From Aquimarina algicola (GTDB lineage Bacteria; Bacteroidota; Bacteroidia; Flavobacteriales; Flavobacteriaceae): a stretch of DNA of 64,000 nt. Below the pieces are notes generated by a model. That model did not search any database. It worked only from the letters and a program-made list of their open reading frames with translations, and was not told the DNA's origin. Positions 21,022-30,493 of this stretch are shown one piece after another. Position 1 is the first letter of the stretch; every line of letters begins with the position of its first letter. The position numbers and the translations under genes are program-made. The DNA lies in NCBI RefSeq assembly GCF_006443095.1, contig NZ_VFWZ01000004.1:310450-374449 (forward strand), read 5' to 3'.

Positions 21022-22098
21022 ATGATAAAAGCTATAGGTTTTCTCACAATGTTTTTGCTTTGTCAAGTATCGTATACGCAGACTGACGCCAAATTCTATG
21101 GTATAAAATCGCACTATGGTTTTATTATTGCTCATACACCAGACTTAGAACCCATTTCAAAAACTAATCCTTTTGGTTTTCAAATAGAGATGAGTAAACT
21201 ACGAACAAGTGACAAAGCCTGGAAAACTTGTTTTTGTTATGGTCGAAGCGGTTTTTCTTTTGCATATTTCAACTTTAATAATCCAGATGTTCTGGGTAAC
21301 TCTTACAATCTTAATTATTTTGTAGAACCCTATTTTACTTATAAGGGACCTCTCAAATTATCACTAAGAGGAACAGTAGGAGTATCATATCTAGACACAA
21401 TTTTTGATGAGGAAACAAATCCCGACAATGTACTCTTTAGCACTAATCTTAGTTTTTACTTATCATTGTCATTAAACCTTAATTATCATATTAATAACAA
21501 ATATGCTATTAATCTATCTGCAAATTATAATCATATTTCTAATGGAGGGCAAAAACAGCCAAACAAAGGAATGAATTTTCCCACTTTATCTTTAGGAATA
21601 GATAGGATTATAGATTATTCTCCATTACAGCAAAAACCTGACAGTTTAAAACAATACAGCAAATCATGGGGGTACTACTTGGGTACTTTTGCCAGTCTTA
21701 GATCTTCTGATCGAGAAGCCGAAGCTTCCAATCACCTTCTCATTGGTATATCAGCTGGTACGTTAAAACCATTATCTGGGATTAACGGTTTTAATCTAGG
21801 TACAGAATTATGGTATGATTGGTCTGATCGTAAACAGATAGAACGTCAAAATCTGAATGATTCTTCATTTTCTTCTGCAATTACTGCCGGACATCATTTT
21901 TCTATTGGAGATTTTTACTTTTTACAACAATTTGGTTTCTATCTCACTCGACCTAAAAATATACAGAGTAATTGGATGTATCAACGATATTCGTTTTGGT
22001 ATCGTATCCATAAACGTTGGACAATTGGTGCATCGCTTATTGCCTACGGTCGCAGAGCTGACCATATGGATGGACGTCTGATTTATATTCTAAAATAA
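21022..22098 (+). CDS. PagL-like lipid A deacylase / acyloxyacyl hydrolase family outer-membrane protein
   Basis: 358 residues with a signal peptide (cleavage near Q20) and alternating strands of an outer-membrane barrel. The catalytic-type motif is N-H-I-S-N-G-G (His171, Ser173) followed by P-N-x-G-M-N-F, as in PagL-type lipid A 3-O-deacylases, which remove an acyl chain from lipid A. PagL is about half this length; the extra C-terminal half (about 205-358) is also strand-rich and seems typical of Bacteroidota members. It is monocistronic, with a GC-rich hairpin after its stop. Confidence 0.75.
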   Translation: MIKAIGFLTMFLLCQVSYTQTDAKFYGIKSHYGFIIAHTPDLEPISKTNPFGFQIEMSKLRTSDKAWKTCFCYGRSGFSFAYFNFNNPDVLGNSYNLNYFVEPYFTYKGPLKLSLRGTVGVSYLDTIFDEETNPDNVLFSTNLSFYLSLSLNLNYHINNKYAINLSANYNHISNGGQKQPNKGMNFPTLSLGIDRIIDYSPLQQKPDSLKQYSKSWGYYLGTFASLRSSDREAEASNHLLIGISAGTLKPLSGINGFNLGTELWYDWSDRKQIERQNLNDSSFSSAITAGHHFSIGDFYFLQQFGFYLTRPKNIQSNWMYQRYSFWYRIHKRWTIGASLIAYGRRADHMDGRLIYILK

Positions 22099-22107
22099 CA
22101 CAAACAA

Positions 22108-22138
22108 AAACGGGGTTTGTTATGCACATACCCCGTTT
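22108..22138 (+). terminator. Hairpin after the PagL-like gene
   Basis: Stem AAACGGGGT / ACCCCGTTT (9 bp) with a 13-nt loop, 10 bp past the stop. The U-run is only three bases, so termination may be weak. Confidence 0.55.
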
Positions 22139-22282
22139 GCAAAAGTGTTTACGTAAGTTATATTAAAAATAATTATAACCAGCGACCAAAGATACTTTTT
22201 CTACAAATACCATGTATCTAGTATTCTATATTTTATACAATATTTTTAATCTCTAAATAGTATACAAAATGATATTGTGATA

Positions 22283-22660
22283 TTAATTATCTCTCACTGA
22301 TTGATGTAACGCAATTCTATTTCCTTCGCTATCCATAAACTCTGCTACAAAACCAAGCTCACCATTAGAGGTTTTTGGATATAAAATCTCTCCCCCGTTT
22401 TGTTGTACTTTGTCTAATGTTTTGATAATATCTTCTGTTTTAAAATAAATAATAACCCCATTTTGAGTTGGTTTGTATACTTCTCCCTTTGCCAATGCTC
22501 CTGTTATGCCAGATTTTTTATCATCAAAAGGAAATAAAGCCATCTCATAAGTATCTATTACTTCTTTTTCAAATACAAAACCAAATACAGTATGATAAAA
22601 TTGTATTGCTCTATCAATATCTTTGACAGGTATCTCAAAATACACTACAGGATTAGACAT
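22283..22660 (-). CDS. VOC-family (glyoxalase/bleomycin-resistance fold) protein
   Basis: 125 residues in the two-module vicinal-oxygen-chelate fold: V-Y-F-E-I-P-V-K-D-I-D-R-A-I-Q-F-Y at the N-terminus, Y-E-M-A-L-F-P-F-D, N-G-V-I-I-Y-F-K-T-E-D-I, and the end G-F-V-A-E-F-M-D-S-E-G-N-R-I-A-L-H-Q-S. Possible metal ligands are the Glu at 9 and the His near the end. Members range from glyoxalases to antibiotic-binding proteins, and substrate cannot be inferred. It stands alone. Confidence 0.88.
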   Translation of the reverse strand: MSNPVVYFEIPVKDIDRAIQFYHTVFGFVFEKEVIDTYEMALFPFDDKKSGITGALAKGEVYKPTQNGVIIYFKTEDIIKTLDKVQQNGGEILYPKTSNGELGFVAEFMDSEGNRIALHQSVRDN

Positions 22661-22782
22661 CTTTGTTTATTATGTTTATTATTATTAAACATAAAGATAT
22701 TTTAATTATTTAAGTTCTAATCATTAAAACCTTTAAAGTAAACCTAAATGAATACAAAATGATTATCAGATATTTACAATTA

Positions 22783-24195
22783 TCATCGAGGATTAGAAAT
22801 AGTAACTAAGTTTCCATTATCTCTCAACGTTTGTGCATCTGTAAGTGCTTGTGCAGAAGCTGCTCCTCTTAATCTAACATTCTTACCCGTAATCGCAGGT
22901 GTAATTCTTACTAATTGAGCCAACAAAAGATCCATATCCGCCGTAGAAATGGTTTCTAATGATAATTGATCAAAATCCTGAATTGATGAAAGTTTTGTAG
23001 CGCTTAGGGTCGAACTAGAAACAACACGAAGAATAGAAAAGGTAGTAAGGCTATCAAAATTTACTGTATCCAAAGCATCAGCATCTATAGAAAAAGAATT
23101 GGCATCGAAACTTTCTAGATTTGAAAAATCTACACTAGTCAACATATCATTATCTTCAATTATGATAATTACACTTCTATTTTCTTTTGTAATAGAAACT
23201 AATGAAGGAAAGGATATTGATGTTAAGCTATTATTATCATTTATTCGAATATTCACATTAGTCATACTTGATACATTAGGAAAAGAAACTGTTTCTAAGT
23301 TTGTATTATCCGATAAAGAAATCCTCTCTCGTATTGATGCTAACTCACTAATATTTATAGTACTCAAAAGTTCATTACGAGTAAAACGAATCTCACCTAC
23401 CGTAGTTAGTTTTGGTAATAATACTGTCGTTAAATTAGAATTAGAGCCAAAAGCAATATCATTCTCGCTTTCTATCAACTCAGGAGCTTCAAAACTTTCT
23501 AGACCTACATTGCCAATTCTTATATTATTAGCAACAGTTAGGTTTTGCACATTGATACTAGTTAACTGCTCATTATCTTCAATAGATAATCTATCTATTG
23601 TCTCTAAGTTGTTTAAATTCAACGTTGATAAACTTTCTATTTTTTCTATTATTAGACGATCGTTTACAATCTTAAGTGATGGTAACTCTATATTTTGTAT
23701 TAATGGGTTTTGTTCAATATTGATGTCTTCTGCTACGGTTAGTTTACTCATATTTACAGAAGTCAATAAGATATTATTTTCAACAGTTAACTCTTCTAAA
23801 CCTATCAAATTCTCGATATTAACCGAGGTTAAGGCTGCATTATTGCTGATATTGACTTCGTCTGTAACCCCTTTTAAAGAAGGGATTTCAAGATTTTGTA
23901 AATTTTGGTTATTTTTTATCTCTAGCCTGACCAATGTCTCTATTTCCGGCAGCACTAAGGTTGTTAAATTTGTTGTATTTATAATCAAGATAGAGCTGGT
24001 ATTTTTACCATACGTTTCTTCGATGATTTCAACAGCCTCTTCGTCTGTAACATCTCCAGAAATCACCAAGAACTCTTGTCCCGAATTAAGTCCGTTTACT
24101 CCATCCATACCATCTTCTCCATCTTCTCCATCACTACATGAAAAAGCAGTTATTGCTACTATTGTTAAGAAAATTCTTAGAAATCTATATTTCAT
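22783..24195 (-). CDS. Leucine-rich-repeat lipoprotein with collagen-like stalk (copy 3 of 3)
   Basis: Lipoprotein signal ending F-S-C (Cys20), followed by S-D-G-E-D-G-E-D-G-M-D-G-V-N-G, a short Gly-x-x stalk that is also acidic like a surface-export signal. Next is an I-S-G-D-V-T-D-E-E-A cap and about 14 repeats of roughly 22-25 residues with the core L-x-x-I-x-I-x-x-N-x-x-L, as in receptor L-domain/LRR solenoids. The C-terminal cap runs S-S-I-Q-D-F...I-T-P-A-I-T-G...L-R-D-N-G-N-L-V-T-I-S. It is the last of three tandem paralogs, 47 bp after the previous one. A surface binding protein is inferred; the ligand is unknown. Confidence 0.8.
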   Translation of the reverse strand: MKYRFLRIFLTIVAITAFSCSDGEDGEDGMDGVNGLNSGQEFLVISGDVTDEEAVEIIEETYGKNTSSILIINTTNLTTLVLPEIETLVRLEIKNNQNLQNLEIPSLKGVTDEVNISNNAALTSVNIENLIGLEELTVENNILLTSVNMSKLTVAEDINIEQNPLIQNIELPSLKIVNDRLIIEKIESLSTLNLNNLETIDRLSIEDNEQLTSINVQNLTVANNIRIGNVGLESFEAPELIESENDIAFGSNSNLTTVLLPKLTTVGEIRFTRNELLSTINISELASIRERISLSDNTNLETVSFPNVSSMTNVNIRINDNNSLTSISFPSLVSITKENRSVIIIIEDNDMLTSVDFSNLESFDANSFSIDADALDTVNFDSLTTFSILRVVSSSTLSATKLSSIQDFDQLSLETISTADMDLLLAQLVRITPAITGKNVRLRGAASAQALTDAQTLRDNGNLVTISNPR

Positions 24196-24242
24196 AGTTA
24201 CATGATTTAATTTTTGATTTTTGTACTATTCTGTTGAACGGT

Positions 24243-25889
24243 TTAGTTAGAAATATTTACAGTATTGTTATTATCTCTTAGCGTTTGTATATTAGCTTGC
24301 GCTTGGGTTGAAATTGATCCTCGTAAGGAAATTTCTTTTCTAGTTATTGCAGGAGTTATACTTACCAATCTAGACAATATACCATCTATAGCAGATTCTG
24401 AAAGTCTACCAGAGCTAAATAAATCTATTTCTGTAAAATCTTGAACAGAGGATAGCATCACTGAATTTAGTAATACCGTAGATTGAATATCTAATACCGA
24501 AAAAGTAGTCAGTTTTGAAAAATCAACACTCGCTATTGCATCGCCTCTAATATCCATACGATCAATAGTAACAGTTGCTAGGTTAGGAAATGAAATACTA
24601 CTAACCATATTATTATCTCGAATTCTAAAAGTAGTACCATCTTGTTCATTGCCAATAAAGGTTAATACAGGAAACGAAAAAGATTCTAGCATGATGTTAT
24701 CCGTAATTATAAAAATACTTCTTGTTATTCTCAAATTAGGAAAAGAAGCATTGCGTAATGCTTGATTATTACTCATAGTAAAAGAGCCTTCGTTCTCTTC
24801 TAAAACTTCAAATTGTATACTTGTTAGCACTTGATTATCGGATACCCTAATTCCTCTAGATTTTTCTAATACGGGAAAACTCGCTGCAGATAACATAGGA
24901 TTTCCAGAAACACCTATCCCTCTACTATCTACAAGTTTTGGTAGTGTTATATTATCGAGTAAAGCATTATTATCGATACCAACGAAATAAGAATTTTCTA
25001 AAGCAGCAAGATTAATCGAGGTAAGGTTTTCATTATTTCTTAATTGAACATCTCCTGATTTACTTAAAACACCTAAATTAACCGATCTAAGGTTTGTATT
25101 ATTTGTTATTGAAATCGAGGCATCATCGGTAAAGTTTTCTATACTGCTGTTGGTTAGCTGAGGAAAATCTAAACTTTCCATAAGAGGATTACTTGATATT
25201 TGCATCTCATCAACCTCGTTTAATACAGGAAAATTAAGTGCTAACAAGTTTGGATGACTTCTTATTTGTATTTCTTTTACAACTTCTAAACTATTTATAT
25301 TCAACTCAATTAGATTATCAAGAGAAGTAATGGATAATCTATCAATAGCTTCTACTAAATTTGGAAATAACAGACGCTCTAATAAAGGATTATTTGAAAT
25401 TGTAAAATCCTCTACCTTTTCAAGATTGACACAATCAATGGTATTTAAGATATCGTTTGAAGTAATTCTAGAACTTCCAAAAGCGTTAGTTAAATTAGGC
25501 ATACTAATACTTTCTAACGCATCATTAAAATCAATATCTACATCATCATACGTAGCTTGCAAATCAGGGAAAGATACTTGTCTTAACCTTTGATTTCGCG
25601 TTATATCTATTTTTACCAAATTTGAAATTTGGGGAAATTCTAAAGAGGTTAAATTTGTAGTATTATCGACTATAATAGTATGCGTATTAGTACCTCCTTG
25701 TTCTGATATGATCATAGCAGCTTCTTCATCTGTAATATCACCAGAGAGCACAATACGTCCTAATCCTGTACTATTTATTTCTCCATCTGTACCATTTACT
25801 CCATCGATACCATCATTACCATCTTCTCCACACGAAAAGATCATTGTTGATATCAGGATCAGAAAAAATTTAAAGAATATATGTTTCAT
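24243..25889 (-). CDS. Leucine-rich-repeat lipoprotein with collagen-like stalk (copy 2 of 3)
   Basis: The longest of the three at 548 residues. Signal with F-S-C (Cys20), then G-E-D-G-N-D-G-I-D-G-V-N-G-T-D-G. The same I-T-D-E-E-A-A-M-I-I cap, about 17 repeats, and the same C-terminal cap (S-V-Q-D-F...I-T-P-A-I-T-R-K-E-I-S-L-R-G) follow. It differs from its neighbours mainly in repeat number, which suggests gain and loss of whole repeats after gene duplication. It lies 59 bp after copy 1 and 47 bp before copy 3 on the same strand, so all three are likely co-transcribed. Confidence 0.8.
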   Translation of the reverse strand: MKHIFFKFFLILISTMIFSCGEDGNDGIDGVNGTDGEINSTGLGRIVLSGDITDEEAAMIISEQGGTNTHTIIVDNTTNLTSLEFPQISNLVKIDITRNQRLRQVSFPDLQATYDDVDIDFNDALESISMPNLTNAFGSSRITSNDILNTIDCVNLEKVEDFTISNNPLLERLLFPNLVEAIDRLSITSLDNLIELNINSLEVVKEIQIRSHPNLLALNFPVLNEVDEMQISSNPLMESLDFPQLTNSSIENFTDDASISITNNTNLRSVNLGVLSKSGDVQLRNNENLTSINLAALENSYFVGIDNNALLDNITLPKLVDSRGIGVSGNPMLSAASFPVLEKSRGIRVSDNQVLTSIQFEVLEENEGSFTMSNNQALRNASFPNLRITRSIFIITDNIMLESFSFPVLTFIGNEQDGTTFRIRDNNMVSSISFPNLATVTIDRMDIRGDAIASVDFSKLTTFSVLDIQSTVLLNSVMLSSVQDFTEIDLFSSGRLSESAIDGILSRLVSITPAITRKEISLRGSISTQAQANIQTLRDNNNTVNISN

Positions 25890-25948
25890 AATTAAATTTC
25901 TATGTTTTTTAAAAAATATTTGGGTATAATCTACTGTGGCATAGTAAC

Positions 25949-27028
25949 CTAATCTGTTATGGTTACAGTGTTTCCACTGGTTCTCAATGTTTCTGCATCG
26001 GTCAAAGCTTGTGCGGATGCAGTGCCGCTAAGAGAAATTTCGCTCCCTGTTATAGCAGGCGTTGCATTTACTAAATCAGAAAGTACTTGATCAATCACAG
26101 CTGTAGAGAGCTTACCCGGGCGGCTGTCTAAAAACAATCTATCAAAATCTTGAATCGAAGAAAGTGTAACGGATGTTAATAATACGGTAGAATCAATATT
26201 CATAGAAGAAAATGAAGTGAGCTTAGAAAAATTCAATTCTTCCAAAAGATCTTCACTAATTGCAATACTATTGGCGGTATCAACTCCTACACGTTCTAAA
26301 TTTGCAAAAGAAATACGCTGAATCATATCATTATCCGCAATTCTGATATTTGACGTGTTGATCAAGCTAGGAAAATCAATACTTGCCAATCTTATATTTC
26401 GTTGAATACTCAAAGAACCAACAGATTCTAAATTTGCAGCATCTATTTCAACAAGGGCATTATGATTACCAACAAAGAACGTACTAGTAACATTTTCTAA
26501 CATTGGAAAGCTTAAATTTTCTAATGTTTCATTTCTAGAAACAGCGACTCTTTCTACTTCACCAAGTCTGGACAAATTAATAGAATTTAGCACTTTATTA
26601 TCTCTAATGTCCAATGTTTTTGCAGTACTTAAATTCTCTAAATTAATGGTAGTTAACAGATCATTGTTATCAATAATAATTTCTTCTGATATTGATTCTA
26701 GATTTGTTAAGACAAGATTTTCTAATTTTATGTTGTTACTAATTTCTATTTTGGGAACTGTAGAAATCTGGGATAAATCTAAAGAAGTCAAATTAACGGT
26801 ATTCGCAACTATAATCTCACGGGTATTTGTTCCTAGATCCTCAGTTATTATTTGTGAGACTTCTTCATCTGTAATGTCTCCACTTATAATAAGAGTTGTT
26901 ATACCATCTACATCTGTACCATCTGTACCATCTGTTCCATCCATACCGTTGTTACCATCCTCTGGACTGCACGAAAAATAAGATAGTACTATAGTAATCA
27001 AAAAAAATCTAATACACATTTTTTTCAT
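25949..27028 (-). CDS. Leucine-rich-repeat lipoprotein with collagen-like stalk (copy 1 of 3)
   Basis: First and shortest paralog, 359 residues. Lipoprotein signal Y-F-S-C (Cys20), then S-P-E-D-G-N-N-G and a G-T-D/G-M-D stalk. The cap reads I-S-G-D-I-T-D-E-E-V-S-Q-I-I, followed by about nine repeats and the shared C-terminal cap with L-S-G-T-A-S-A-Q-A-L-T-D-A-E-T-L-R. The T-D-G-T-D-G-T-D stalk is encoded by a near-perfect 9-bp DNA repeat around 26900-26940 that could slip. A CAAAAATA box at 27073-27080 resembles a minus-strand -7 element but has no well-spaced TTG. Confidence 0.8.
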   Translation of the reverse strand: MKKMCIRFFLITIVLSYFSCSPEDGNNGMDGTDGTDGTDVDGITTLIISGDITDEEVSQIITEDLGTNTREIIVANTVNLTSLDLSQISTVPKIEISNNIKLENLVLTNLESISEEIIIDNNDLLTTINLENLSTAKTLDIRDNKVLNSINLSRLGEVERVAVSRNETLENLSFPMLENVTSTFFVGNHNALVEIDAANLESVGSLSIQRNIRLASIDFPSLINTSNIRIADNDMIQRISFANLERVGVDTANSIAISEDLLEELNFSKLTSFSSMNIDSTVLLTSVTLSSIQDFDRLFLDSRPGKLSTAVIDQVLSDLVNATPAITGSEISLSGTASAQALTDAETLRTSGNTVTITD

Positions 27029-27169
27029 AGTATCATTTTGGGTTTTATTATATGGTGTTTTTTAATTGTCTTCAAAAATAGGTGAGCACTAATAAAAAAG
27101 AGTACCAATTTATAACTTGGCACATATAATAAAGGTGAAGTCTTCAGTACAGTACAATACATCATCTTT

Positions 27170-27475
27170 TTACCAAAAACTAATTGCTGGCAAAACTGTT
27201 GAACCTAATACAACATAGGCAGTAAAAATTGATAATAAAACAGCTATTATAAATCGAGATGCATTAGAATTATGGGGTAAAAAAATAATTGAGCCCAAGC
27301 TGATTGAGAAAATCATACAAATTAGAAATGCTATCCCTATGAGCAGTACCTCTATAATACTATTTGGGCTATTCAACTCTTGATCATAATACTCGAATGT
27401 AAAAATTAACACCCCTAAAAAAAGTAATGAAGATGCAAAATATACATATAGGAAAACCTTTTGTATTTTCATCAA
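27170..27475 (-). CDS. Small membrane protein of unknown function
   Basis: 101 residues with three hydrophobic helices at about 8-26, 43-66 and 75-98; loops are short, and an acidic patch (E-Y-Y-D-Q-E) follows the first helix. I do not recognise it. It lies between the LRR lipoprotein cluster and the TPR/AraC regulator, same strand, with 100-140 bp gaps on each side, so it may be its own unit. Confidence 0.6.
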   Translation of the reverse strand: MMKIQKVFLYVYFASSLLFLGVLIFTFEYYDQELNSPNSIIEVLLIGIAFLICMIFSISLGSIIFLPHNSNASRFIIAVLLSIFTAYVVLGSTVLPAISFW

Positions 27476-27583
27476 TTTAAATCTTTCAATTATAACAAGT
27501 TAATTACTACTTATTCGAAAAATAGAAAGAAATACTCAGGATATGGTGTCAGATTATAAAATGGGGCGTATAAGTATGCTATG

Positions 27584-29242
27584 CTAGCAATGCTTTTTTT
27601 GAAATTCTGAAGGAGTTTGTCCTACAAGGTTTTTGAAGACTCTATTAAATGATGTTTTGCTGGGAAAACCGGCTTCGTAACCAATTTCTAGAATTTTATA
27701 GTGCTTATATTTAGGGTTTTTAATCAGTGATTTCGCAGTATCTATGCGATAAAGATTAATAAAATTATTGAAATTCTTTTGAAAACAAACATTCAAAATT
27801 TCTGAAAAAAGATGTACACTAATCCCCAAATTACTTGCAATATCGGTTTGTTTGATCTCATGATCTAAAAAAGGCTTTTCTTTTTCCATATAATCAAGGA
27901 TACGCTCCATGTAGTGTTGTTGCGTTTCTTCTGGAATTGAGGACTTTTTGATACGCTTTGCACTGGTTTCTTTTGCATCAGCTTGTTGCTGAATTTCTAC
28001 CGCCAACGCATTCAATTTATCTTTTAGTACTTCATTTTCATTCTCGAGTAATAATTTATCATCATGTAACTGTACAGATGTTGCAGCCATTTTTCGGCGT
28101 TTATTCGAATATACAATTGAAGACACCATTAAAAGTATTACCAATACAACTCCTATAAAAATGAATACTTGTTTTTCTTTACTCAAAAACACTAAAGATT
28201 CTTTTTGCTTAGAGATGATTTCGGATTTGACTAGTGATTCTTTTTCTAACTCTAGTCGTTGCGCTTTAGACAAGGTTTTAAGATATTGTTCCCTAACTTT
28301 GGTATAGGCTTTATGCTCCTTTAACGAATTATCCAAATCATCTAATGCTTCATATACTTGAGCCAAATAGTAATGCGCATCCATTTGTATTTTCAGAAAA
28401 TTACCTTTTACACCAATATCTTTTGCCTCCAACAAGGGTTCTAGTGCTTCCTGGTATCTTTTTAGCCCTATATAACCAGCTCCTATCGTTAATTGTGCTA
28501 GAGCTTTACTTTCTATAGATTCTTTTTCCCTAATCAGTTCTAAGGTTTCTTTACTATTGAGAATAGCATCTTCATAGCGTTCTAACTTTATGTAGCAATC
28601 GGATATATTGATCATAGATCGGATTAAATGACTACTATGACTTCTCTTAATAGCCAAATCTTTCGACAGTTTCATATAATGTAATGCTTTTTGATACTTT
28701 TTTTGATGTAAATATGCATTTCCTATTATACTATACGCAACATTATAAAATTGTTCTGGACCTTCTTGATTTTTAGCTAACTCAATAACCGTATTCATAG
28801 TTAAAATAGCTTTTTCATAGTCGCCAATAGCTATGTATAAATTTCCTAAATTAACTTTGATAAGTATTTTAATATACGAATCTTTTGGTAAAATTTCTGC
28901 ACGTTTTTCTGCTTGAAGATATGTATCTAGAGACTGTTCATATTGATCTGTCTGTTGATAATAGATCGCTACATTTACAAGCGCACGAATCCTTGTTTCT
29001 TCTTGACCATTTGCAATAGCTATAGTCAAAACAATATCTGTATAATTTTTAAATGCTTTTAGGTTTCCACTCCTGTATGCTTCACGAGATAACCTTTTGT
29101 ATTTTGCAATACTATCTTCTACAGAAACAACCTCTTTATCATACAAAGAAAGATCAATCGTTTTTTGATCCTGAGCAAAAATTGTAGTAACCCAAAAACA
29201 AATTATAAAGATAAAACAGGGTGTTTTTTGCATTTTGATCAA
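27584..29242 (-). CDS. TPR-containing membrane regulator with AraC-type DNA-binding domain
   Basis: Signal peptide (about 1-23), about seven tetratricopeptide repeats (60-310), one transmembrane helix at about 352-372 (V-F-I-F-I-G-V-V-L-V-I-L-L-M-V-S-S-I-V-Y), a coiled coil (about 385-420) and an AraC HTH at the C-terminus (I-A-S-N-L-G-I-S-V-H-L-F-S-E-I-L-N; I-G-Y-E-A-G-F-P-S-K-T-S-F-N-R-V-F-K). This one-protein transmembrane regulator type is common in Bacteroidota: the periplasmic TPR part would sense a signal and the cytoplasmic AraC part bind DNA. No partner kinase is next to it, and its targets are unknown. Confidence 0.88.
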   Translation of the reverse strand: MIKMQKTPCFIFIICFWVTTIFAQDQKTIDLSLYDKEVVSVEDSIAKYKRLSREAYRSGNLKAFKNYTDIVLTIAIANGQEETRIRALVNVAIYYQQTDQYEQSLDTYLQAEKRAEILPKDSYIKILIKVNLGNLYIAIGDYEKAILTMNTVIELAKNQEGPEQFYNVAYSIIGNAYLHQKKYQKALHYMKLSKDLAIKRSHSSHLIRSMINISDCYIKLERYEDAILNSKETLELIREKESIESKALAQLTIGAGYIGLKRYQEALEPLLEAKDIGVKGNFLKIQMDAHYYLAQVYEALDDLDNSLKEHKAYTKVREQYLKTLSKAQRLELEKESLVKSEIISKQKESLVFLSKEKQVFIFIGVVLVILLMVSSIVYSNKRRKMAATSVQLHDDKLLLENENEVLKDKLNALAVEIQQQADAKETSAKRIKKSSIPEETQQHYMERILDYMEKEKPFLDHEIKQTDIASNLGISVHLFSEILNVCFQKNFNNFINLYRIDTAKSLIKNPKYKHYKILEIGYEAGFPSKTSFNRVFKNLVGQTPSEFQKKHC

Positions 29243-29455
29243 ACTTCTAAATAATAAAATTCTTTACTTAAATTAAGTCAAATCAAATATATTCTTTTTA
29301 GAACTAAACTTAATAATTAGACCAGGAATCTTGCTTTGGAGAACGTATTTTCACTGAAAACAGTGATCAAAAAACTAGGTTTTACATGTTTTCGATCATA
29401 CAGAATACACCTCGTACGATATTCAAATTAGATACGTAATCTTATATCGTATTTA

Positions 29456-30277
29456 TTACTTTTTTACTGCAATCATCATATGTGGGCTCATTGCTAATAA
29501 ATTAGGATCATTTTCTGTAATAGTAGTAAGTTCATCTAGCATTACTTTCTTTTTTGGATCAAACATATTGGTAAAATAATTTTGATCCAACCAACCAATA
29601 CCTTCTATAGCATATGTATTTATATAGTTTAAATCTTGGTCTATAAATTCTTGTTTCAACTCTTCTGGTTTATGATAATATCCTTCTGCTAATAACCATG
29701 GGAAATCTTGTGGAGGATTATGTATACCTGTTGTTAATTCTTCTTTACACATTGTAAAAAAAGATTTTTTATGAAGCAACCCTTGTAATAAACCTACAAA
29801 TGTAGATGCCGTATAATTTATAGCAAACCCAAGAATAATTCCACCCGGTTTTGTTACTCGCTTTGCTTCTTGAATAGCAAGATGCCTATCTTCGGATTTT
29901 TGCAAATGATATAATGGACCATGTAGAATAACAATATCAGCAAAATCAGAAGATATTTCTAGTGATTTTGCTTCTCCTAAAATGACTTTAAACTTGTTTT
30001 TAAGCTTATTAGACCTCTTTTCTGCGATACGAATATGTTTATGAACTGGTTCTATCATGAATACATCGTGCCCCTGTTGAGCAAGCCATTCTGAATATTT
30101 GCCCGTACCCCCACCTACATCAACAACTTTTGCGGGAGTATCAGGTGTGTACTTTTGAATTAAAGATTTGATTCTCTCAAATTCAAAAATTCCCATTCCA
30201 CTTTCTAATCTTTGTTCTTCTGAAGCTTTATCATAAAAAGCTTCTATATCCGGACTAACTAGTTTTTTTTTAGCCAT
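29456..30277 (-). CDS. Class I SAM-dependent methyltransferase
   Basis: 273 residues. The SAM-binding motif I is V-V-D-V-G-G-G-T-G-K-Y-S at about 46-57, the acidic end of strand 2 is M-I-E-P-V, and motif IV is D-I-V-I-L-H-G-P-L-Y-H-L. It resembles UbiE/Methyltransf_11-type small-molecule enzymes. The C-terminal part (about 185-273) is an added helical region with F-P-W-L-L-A-E-G-Y-Y-H. The substrate cannot be told and no operon partners are present. Confidence 0.88.
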   Translation of the reverse strand: MAKKKLVSPDIEAFYDKASEEQRLESGMGIFEFERIKSLIQKYTPDTPAKVVDVGGGTGKYSEWLAQQGHDVFMIEPVHKHIRIAEKRSNKLKNKFKVILGEAKSLEISSDFADIVILHGPLYHLQKSEDRHLAIQEAKRVTKPGGIILGFAINYTASTFVGLLQGLLHKKSFFTMCKEELTTGIHNPPQDFPWLLAEGYYHKPEELKQEFIDQDLNYINTYAIEGIGWLDQNYFTNMFDPKKKVMLDELTTITENDPNLLAMSPHMMIAVKK

Positions 30278-30493
30278 TCTACTGTTTCCTACGCTTTACT
30301 TTATACTCTGATTTGTTTCTTAAAAAGTACAAAATCATATGTCCAATTAAATTATAAACAACAAATATCCATCAAAAATAATCAGGAATTAAAATTTAAT
30401 TATAAAATCATTTGAAATATATTCTCGAAATAATCAAAATAAAATTATTCGAATAGTGTGTAATATATAATATCGAATATTCTATTTATAATT

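Noticed and set aside
23099..24205. 368-codon plus-strand frame opposite the LRR lipoprotein
   Set aside because: It arises from the repeat periodicity of the minus-strand gene, whose signal peptide, stalk and caps are clear.
22783..27028. LRR cluster as a possible CRISPR or short tandem DNA repeat array
   Set aside because: The repeats are protein-level, degenerate in DNA and without uniform spacers.
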